In this document: one piece after another, positions 59,878-64,000 of the stretch
Layout of the letters: each line of letters starts with the position of its first letter
Position numbering within the stretch: the first letter of the stretch is position 1
Program-made: the position numbers and the translations under genes
NCBI RefSeq assembly: GCF_024296865.1
Contig: NZ_CP101134.1
Span: 744,001 to 808,000, forward strand
Length of the DNA: 64,000 bases
Origin: Sphingobacterium sp. LZ7M1
GTDB lineage: Bacteria; Bacteroidota; Bacteroidia; Sphingobacteriales; Sphingobacteriaceae
Reading direction: 5' to 3'
The notes under the pieces: generated by a model
The model's input: only the letters and a program-made list of their open reading frames with translations
What the model was told of the DNA's origin: nothing
Databases searched by the model: none

Positions 59878-60663
59878 ATGAAAAAATCAATTTTTAGTGT
59901 GTTAGCTGTAGTAACAATTTTATTTTCAAGTTGTGCTGGCGCTAAGAAAACGACTGAAAACCAATCCCCAGACTTTGCTGAAATCACTGGCAACAAATGG
60001 CGCTTGATCGAATTAAATGGAAAAGAAGTGCCTGAAAAACTGAATGGCAAAGAGCCTTTCTTAGTTTTTATGAGTGAAGAGTCTCGTTATTCGGCCTCAG
60101 GTGGCTGTAATACCATGTCTGGTGAATATGTATTTGCTGGAACCAATAGGATATCTTTCAAACCTGGTATTTCTACCATGATGGCATGTGAAGATATGGA
60201 AACAGATAAATTGTTGGCTGAAGTATTCAAAACGACCAATAACTATACATTAGCTGATGGTATCTTATCCTTAAATGTAGGCCGCAGGATGCCATTAGCA
60301 AAATTTGCTAAGGTAGATGCAGAAAATAGCTTGGTAGGTACTTGGGAATTGGACTATATCGCAAATTCTTCAAAACCTTTCAATGAATTGTATCCGGATA
60401 AAAAACCGACTCTTGTTTTTGATTCCTCATCAAACAAAGTGTCTGGTAATGCTGGCTGTAACACATTCAACAGTTCTGTAACAATTAATGGTAAGAACAT
60501 TAAGTTCGGTCCGATGGCGACAACTAGAATGGCCTGTCCAGGCGAAGGTGAACCTCTGTTCCTTCAATCAATTGAAAAGGTAAATGTTCAAAGTGTCAAT
60601 GGAGACCAACTTACCTTAATCGTTGGTGATATTGCAACCATGAGATTCAAGAAAATCAAATAA
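59878..60663 (+). CDS. Lipoprotein with two META domains
   Basis: A 261-residue lipoprotein with a signal ending LFSSC (Cys19). Two META (HslJ-like) domains follow. The first has the pattern KWRLIELNGKEV, SASGGCNTMSGEYV and STMMACEDMETDKLL. The second has TWELDYI, VSGNAGCNTFNSSV and TTRMACPGEGEPLFLQSIEKV. Both keep the GCN..GxY-like core and the MAC segment. The function of META domains is not settled (HslJ is a heat-inducible outer-membrane protein tied to novobiocin resistance). The ATG at 59878 is preferred to the one three codons upstream. TTGACA near 59832 and TATTAG near 59853 may be its promoter. A terminator follows. Confidence 0.9.
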   Translation: MKKSIFSVLAVVTILFSSCAGAKKTTENQSPDFAEITGNKWRLIELNGKEVPEKLNGKEPFLVFMSEESRYSASGGCNTMSGEYVFAGTNRISFKPGISTMMACEDMETDKLLAEVFKTTNNYTLADGILSLNVGRRMPLAKFAKVDAENSLVGTWELDYIANSSKPFNELYPDKKPTLVFDSSSNKVSGNAGCNTFNSSVTINGKNIKFGPMATTRMACPGEGEPLFLQSIEKVNVQSVNGDQLTLIVGDIATMRFKKIK

Positions 60664-60684
60664 GATCATTCAATTATCTAGATA

Positions 60685-60719
60685 AAAAGGGAGATGTTTA
60701 TAGCAAACATCTCCCTTTT
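60685..60719. terminator. Bidirectional intrinsic terminator
   Basis: AAAAGGGAGATGTTT (60685-60699) pairs with AAACATCTCCCTTTT (60705-60719) over a 5-nt loop. It ends the META lipoprotein gene and also faces the convergent ispG gene. Confidence 0.88.
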
Positions 60720-60751
60720 GTATTTTAAAGCAAGTTCTTATTCGTTCAGGA

Positions 60752-62752
60752 TTATCCCTCTTCCACCCATAGCCCATCTGACTTGATAATGTCTATCAAT
60801 TCATCTAAAGCTTTTGCAGAAGATACATTACGTTTTACAACTTCTTTCCCACGGTACAAGGTAATCTTATCTGGTCCTGCACCGACATAACCATAGTCAG
60901 CATCGGCCATTTCACCCGGACCATTCACAATACATCCCATGATACCGATTTTCAAACCTTTTAAATGATTGGTTCTACTGCGGATCATTTGGGTAGTTTC
61001 TTGAAGGTCAAATAGGGTTCTTCCGCAGCTAGGGCAGGAGATATATTCAGTTTTGGATATTCTGGAGCGCGTAGCCTGAAGGATACCAAATGAGATGGAG
61101 GCTATTTTATCTGTTGCGGTAGCTTCTGAGTCCAACCAGATCCCAGAACCTAAACCATCTATCAATAAGGCGCCAAAATCAGTTGCCGCATAGAGTTGGA
61201 TTTTTGAAATTGGCTCTTCCGGATTCATGATGTCTCCAATGGGGCCCGAAAATTCAGCAGCAGCATAGCTTCTTTTGATAATGACCGGACAATCAATCCC
61301 GATTTCCTGCAGGTTTGCAAAGAATTGCCTTTGGTCTGCCATCCCATGCAAGTGGTCTGTTTCCAGTATAAAGACAATTGTCTTGTCCATCTGCAGATTG
61401 GCAAAGGCTTCTGTTTCCAAAAGATCATTGCTGACATAGATTAAATTCATGGCAGGATCTTTCAATTCCGCTCGGTTGAATTCCTCTAAGGTATAAATGG
61501 GATGAATATTCGTTTTATTCTTAAGCTCTTTCCAAGTTTTGTAATTGTAGAGTTGCTTTAGGTTTCCCGGCATCGTAAATGATGGTAAGGAATCCCCAAA
61601 ATATACAAAATCGACCGACTGATCTCCCATGTGGTATTTATCCAGCAAGGCATCATACTTGTACCCTACATCAGATAGAATAAATGGATCTTTTAGGTTC
61701 TTTTGAGAAAGATCCACGACAATCCTTGGTACTAATGATCCGCCAATAAAAGCATTGATTTCCTGTGAAATATAAGGCTTAGTTTCTTGCACAGGAGTGA
61801 TTTGGATGATCTCTCGCTCTTGAGTTTCAGCAAGGTCCGTTACGCGTTTACTATATCTATTTACTAGAGCAATGGCCACTGGAGCTTCCTTTTCTGGTTC
61901 CTCTGTCAAGGATACACGGACGGTATCTCCCAAGCCATCTTCCAATAAAGTACCGATGCCTACTGCCGACTTGATACGACCATCTTCTCCGTCACCTGCT
62001 TCAGTCACACCCAAATGCAATGGATAGTTCATGTTTTCGGCTACCATCTTTTCAACCAATAAACGGTAGGCCTGGACCATCACCATAGGATTGGATGATT
62101 TCATCGAAACACAAAGGTTATAGTAATTAAGATCCTCACAGATTCGGATGAATTCCAATGCTGACTCCACCATTCCTTCCGGCGTATCGCCATATCGGCT
62201 CATGATGCGGTCAGAAAGTGAACCATGGTTGGTGCCGATACGCATGGCGGTACCATATTCCTTACAGATCTTTACCAAAGGCGAAAATTTCTTATGGATT
62301 CGATCTAATTCTGCCTGATAGGCAGCATCGGTATAATCGATCTGGTCAAACTTCTTTTTGTCAGCGTAATTTCCTGGATTTACCCTTACTTTTTCTACGA
62401 TCCTTGCAGCAACTTCAGCCGCATTGGGCGTAAAATGGATATCGGCAACCAAGGGAACATGGTACCCTCTTGCCCGTAATTCCTTCTTGATGTTTGCTAG
62501 GTTTTCTGCCTCTTTGATACTCGGTGCAGTAATACGAACATACTCACAACCCGCATCCACCATCTTAATGGTCTGTTCTACTGAGCCCATCGTGTCCATC
62601 GTATCGACCGTCGTCATACTTTGTATCCGAATTGGGTTATTGCCTCCCATTGGGATATCGCCAATCTGCACCTCTCGGGTATAGAATCTTGAATAGGCTG
62701 TTTTGCTGTTGCAATAACCGCCGGCTAGCGTTGTCAAAGGCTTACTTTCCAT
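60752..62752 (-). CDS. ispG: 4-hydroxy-3-methylbut-2-enyl diphosphate synthase, long form
   Basis: It converts methylerythritol cyclodiphosphate to HMBPP in the MEP pathway. At 666 residues it is the long form with an extra domain between the TIM barrel and the Fe-S domain, as in plants, apicoplasts, chlamydiae and Bacteroidota. The barrel has TREVQIGDIPMGGNNPIRIQ, PLVADIHFTPNAAEVAARIV and KVRVNPGNYADKKKF. The C-terminal 4Fe-4S ligands are C573, C576 (SCPSCGRTLFDLQ) and C607 (MGCIVNGPGE). Downstream of the LiaF-like gene by 28 nt. Its upstream pathway partner ispF is at 21604. Confidence 0.96.
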   Translation of the reverse strand: MESKPLTTLAGGYCNSKTAYSRFYTREVQIGDIPMGGNNPIRIQSMTTVDTMDTMGSVEQTIKMVDAGCEYVRITAPSIKEAENLANIKKELRARGYHVPLVADIHFTPNAAEVAARIVEKVRVNPGNYADKKKFDQIDYTDAAYQAELDRIHKKFSPLVKICKEYGTAMRIGTNHGSLSDRIMSRYGDTPEGMVESALEFIRICEDLNYYNLCVSMKSSNPMVMVQAYRLLVEKMVAENMNYPLHLGVTEAGDGEDGRIKSAVGIGTLLEDGLGDTVRVSLTEEPEKEAPVAIALVNRYSKRVTDLAETQEREIIQITPVQETKPYISQEINAFIGGSLVPRIVVDLSQKNLKDPFILSDVGYKYDALLDKYHMGDQSVDFVYFGDSLPSFTMPGNLKQLYNYKTWKELKNKTNIHPIYTLEEFNRAELKDPAMNLIYVSNDLLETEAFANLQMDKTIVFILETDHLHGMADQRQFFANLQEIGIDCPVIIKRSYAAAEFSGPIGDIMNPEEPISKIQLYAATDFGALLIDGLGSGIWLDSEATATDKIASISFGILQATRSRISKTEYISCPSCGRTLFDLQETTQMIRSRTNHLKGLKIGIMGCIVNGPGEMADADYGYVGAGPDKITLYRGKEVVKRNVSSAKALDELIDIIKSDGLWVEEG

Positions 62753-62759
62753 ATCAAGG

Positions 62760-62767
62760 CAAAGTTA
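62760..62767 (-). promoter_or_regulatory. Putative -7 element of ispG
   Basis: TAACTTTG on the minus strand, 7 nt before the ATG, in the gap after the LiaF-like gene. No good -33 element is present. Confidence 0.4.
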
Positions 62768-62780
62768 GCTAATTTCGGGT

Positions 62781-63698
62781 TTAATAGCGTAAGATAGATA
62801 ATGAATTTGCAGCACCCGCAATCTTGATGTCGTACTTGTTGGATTCTTGGTCATAGTTTTTGCTCTTGCGAACATCATCCAAAACCACATCCACATCTTC
62901 GTATTTGTTGTTGGAGAATAAAGCATCCGTTTCAACACGACAGGCAGCTCCTTTTGGTAGATACAAGATCACTTTGGAAGCAGCGGTATTGATCTCAATA
63001 TCACAAGTACCAGAAGCTGGTTTTGGTAAGTATAAGTTCAGTGAACTTGCACCAGAATTTACTTCCAATTTGCCAAGTTTCATTTGTTTGAAATCTCCTG
63101 TGATTGCAGCTGCTCCCACATTGAATTCCAAATCCCATACAGGCTTACTGCTAAGGCCAACCTCAATCAAGCTATTGTTGTACTTATTGTTCTTCATTTT
63201 GCTGGTCAACTCCATTTTCACCTCTTTATCGCCCTTGGTCTGCAAGTTCAATGAGGCAGTTGGTTGTGCCGTCTTCGCACTGAGGACTAGACTTGAGTCT
63301 GTTCCCGGAGCGAAATTATACTTTGCTGCACCGCCATTGATGGTCAGTTTAGCAGATTCTGTTTCTGAGCCGATAGGATGGGAGACAACTTGGGTAAATG
63401 GTCCCTTCACGTCATCGCCAGTGGAAACATCAATATTGCCGATATGGTCATACATGCTCTCCTTGCTGGTTACCCCTTTGAAGAAAATAAAACCACATAA
63501 TAAGATGTTGGTTGCAATAACGATGAATTTTCCATAAGTCCTTCCCTGCAGGAGCAAACTGACTCCAATAGACACAAGGATCAATGGCCATAAACTGATT
63601 ATGGAGAAGAAATTAAAATCTATTACTTTCAAGTTGTGTAGCAAGAATACCAATCCTGCGAATACCAACCATATACCTGTTGCAATTTTATTGTTCAT
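62781..63698 (-). CDS. LiaF-like membrane protein with C-terminal beta-solenoid-type domain
   Basis: The 305 residues start with hydrophobic helices (about 5-20, 29-50 and 57-75: GIWLVFAGLVFLLHNLKVI, LWPLILVSIGVSLLL), matching the LiaI/LiaF-like transmembrane region. The rest is a soluble region with repeating beta-strand patterns such as LTINGGAAKYNFAPGTDSSL, NVGAAAITGDFKQMKLGKL, NSGASSLNLYLP and NTAASKVILYLPKGAACR, like the C-terminal LiaF/toast-rack-type domains. In Firmicutes LiaF inhibits an envelope-stress histidine kinase, but here there is no kinase nearby. Its role is unknown. Confidence 0.82.
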   Translation of the reverse strand: MNNKIATGIWLVFAGLVFLLHNLKVIDFNFFSIISLWPLILVSIGVSLLLQGRTYGKFIVIATNILLCGFIFFKGVTSKESMYDHIGNIDVSTGDDVKGPFTQVVSHPIGSETESAKLTINGGAAKYNFAPGTDSSLVLSAKTAQPTASLNLQTKGDKEVKMELTSKMKNNKYNNSLIEVGLSSKPVWDLEFNVGAAAITGDFKQMKLGKLEVNSGASSLNLYLPKPASGTCDIEINTAASKVILYLPKGAACRVETDALFSNNKYEDVDVVLDDVRKSKNYDQESNKYDIKIAGAANSLSILRY

Positions 63699-63908
63699 TG
63701 TTTCTTAGCTTTGTTGACCAAAACTACTACGATATTACAAATTTAATAACGGAAAATAGGCTTGACGCTTCATTTTTTCGGTAAATCAATTAGTTTTGTC
63801 GGTGAAAAGATTCATCGAGAATTTGTATCTTGAACTTATCCAAAACATTTTTGCCGAGGATTCGTTAGAATTAGTGATTTAATACAAAATATATAATAAA
63901 ACCAACGT

Positions 63909-64000
63909 ATGATATTTTATTATTTTGGTGAATATCTCTTGTTACTGAAGAAGGTTTTTCGAAAACCTGAGAAAATGAAGATTTACCTAAAGGAGGTCTT
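63909..64000 (+). CDS. MlaE-type ABC transporter permease, N-terminal fragment (cut by window edge)
   Basis: Only 30 codons are visible: MIFYYFGEYLLLLKKVFRKP and then EKMKIYLKEV, before the right edge. FGEYLLLLKKVFRKPEK is the typical amphipathic N-terminus of the MlaE/YrbE permease of phospholipid transport in Bacteroidota. The rest lies outside the window, so this is a family guess. The 63699-63908 gap upstream has no gene; TAGTTTTG near 63794 and TATCTTG near 63826 are weak -7 candidates. Confidence 0.6.
   Translation, partial: MIFYYFGEYLLLLKKVFRKPEKMKIYLKEV

Noticed and set aside
1..64000. tRNA, rRNA or riboswitch genes
   Set aside because: No cloverleaf, rRNA motif or recognisable riboswitch core was seen in the gaps; a covariance-model search would be needed to exclude weak ones.

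Overview
The window looks like a chromosomal segment of a member of the Bacteroidota, most probably the Sphingobacteriaceae (Sphingobacterium or Pedobacter type). The signs are a SusC/SusD pair, lipoprotein signals ending in SSC or SC, many start regions preceded by the Bacteroidota -7 element TAnnTTTG (often TAACTTTG or TATCTTTG), a long-form IspG, stand-alone MnmD, DUF4254, DUF2520 and LiaF-like proteins, and AT-rich intergenic DNA carrying short interspersed repeats. No rRNA, tRNA, CRISPR array, insertion sequence or prophage was recognised. The genus is inferred from general family knowledge only.

Layout. (1) 1-11592 is a small polysaccharide-utilisation locus for an L-rhamnose-containing glycan. 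On the minus strand are susC, susD and a dehydrogenase-like lipoprotein cut by the left edge. On the plus strand are a secreted GH78 alpha-L-rhamnosidase, L-rhamnose mutarotase (rhaM) and a GntR regulator with a sugar-binding-protein-like C-terminus. Between the two arms lie nested palindromes, three 111-bp tandem repeats and a GIY-YIG protein. (2) 11697-15803: DoxX-like protein, repeat-rich spacer, DUF4136 lipoprotein, NAD synthetase, FKBP lipoprotein. (3) 15862-19209: a three-gene set (His-rich membrane protein, TonB-dependent receptor with a CQNC motif, secreted thioredoxin-like protein) behind a clear 19-bp palindrome, probably a metal or metal-cofactor uptake unit. (4) 19262-34683: housekeeping genes: panD, panC, a glycogen-synthase N-domain protein, ispF, MFS exporter, class A PBP, uvrC, a MIP18-family protein, a GT4 enzyme, polyprenyl diphosphate synthase, omega-amidase, MarR regulator, FMN glutamate-synthase-like protein and a DUF2520 protein.

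(5) 34683-41312: ccmF and ccmE (CcmE is the CxxxY type), a dicarboxylate symporter, mnmD and a sulfatase. (6) 41396-51588: FKBP isomerase, YyaL-type thioredoxin-domain protein, SixA, then a cell-surface glycan cluster with a GT2-GT4 fusion, two GT4 enzymes, an unrecognised GT-like protein, a GT9 enzyme and DUF4254. (7) 51594-51965 is a spacer of short direct and inverted repeats. (8) 51966-59555 is nuoHIJKLMN, the membrane arm of complex I plus NuoI, without nuoA-G. (9) 59878-64000: a double-META lipoprotein, long-form ispG, a LiaF-like protein and the first codons of an MlaE-type ABC permease.

Genes that work together: SusC/D import and GH78/RhaM processing of rhamnosides; panC-panD in pantothenate synthesis; ispF, ispG and the prenyl synthase in isoprenoid supply; CcmE/CcmF in cytochrome c maturation; NuoH-N in respiration; the GT cluster in lipopolysaccharide or capsule assembly.
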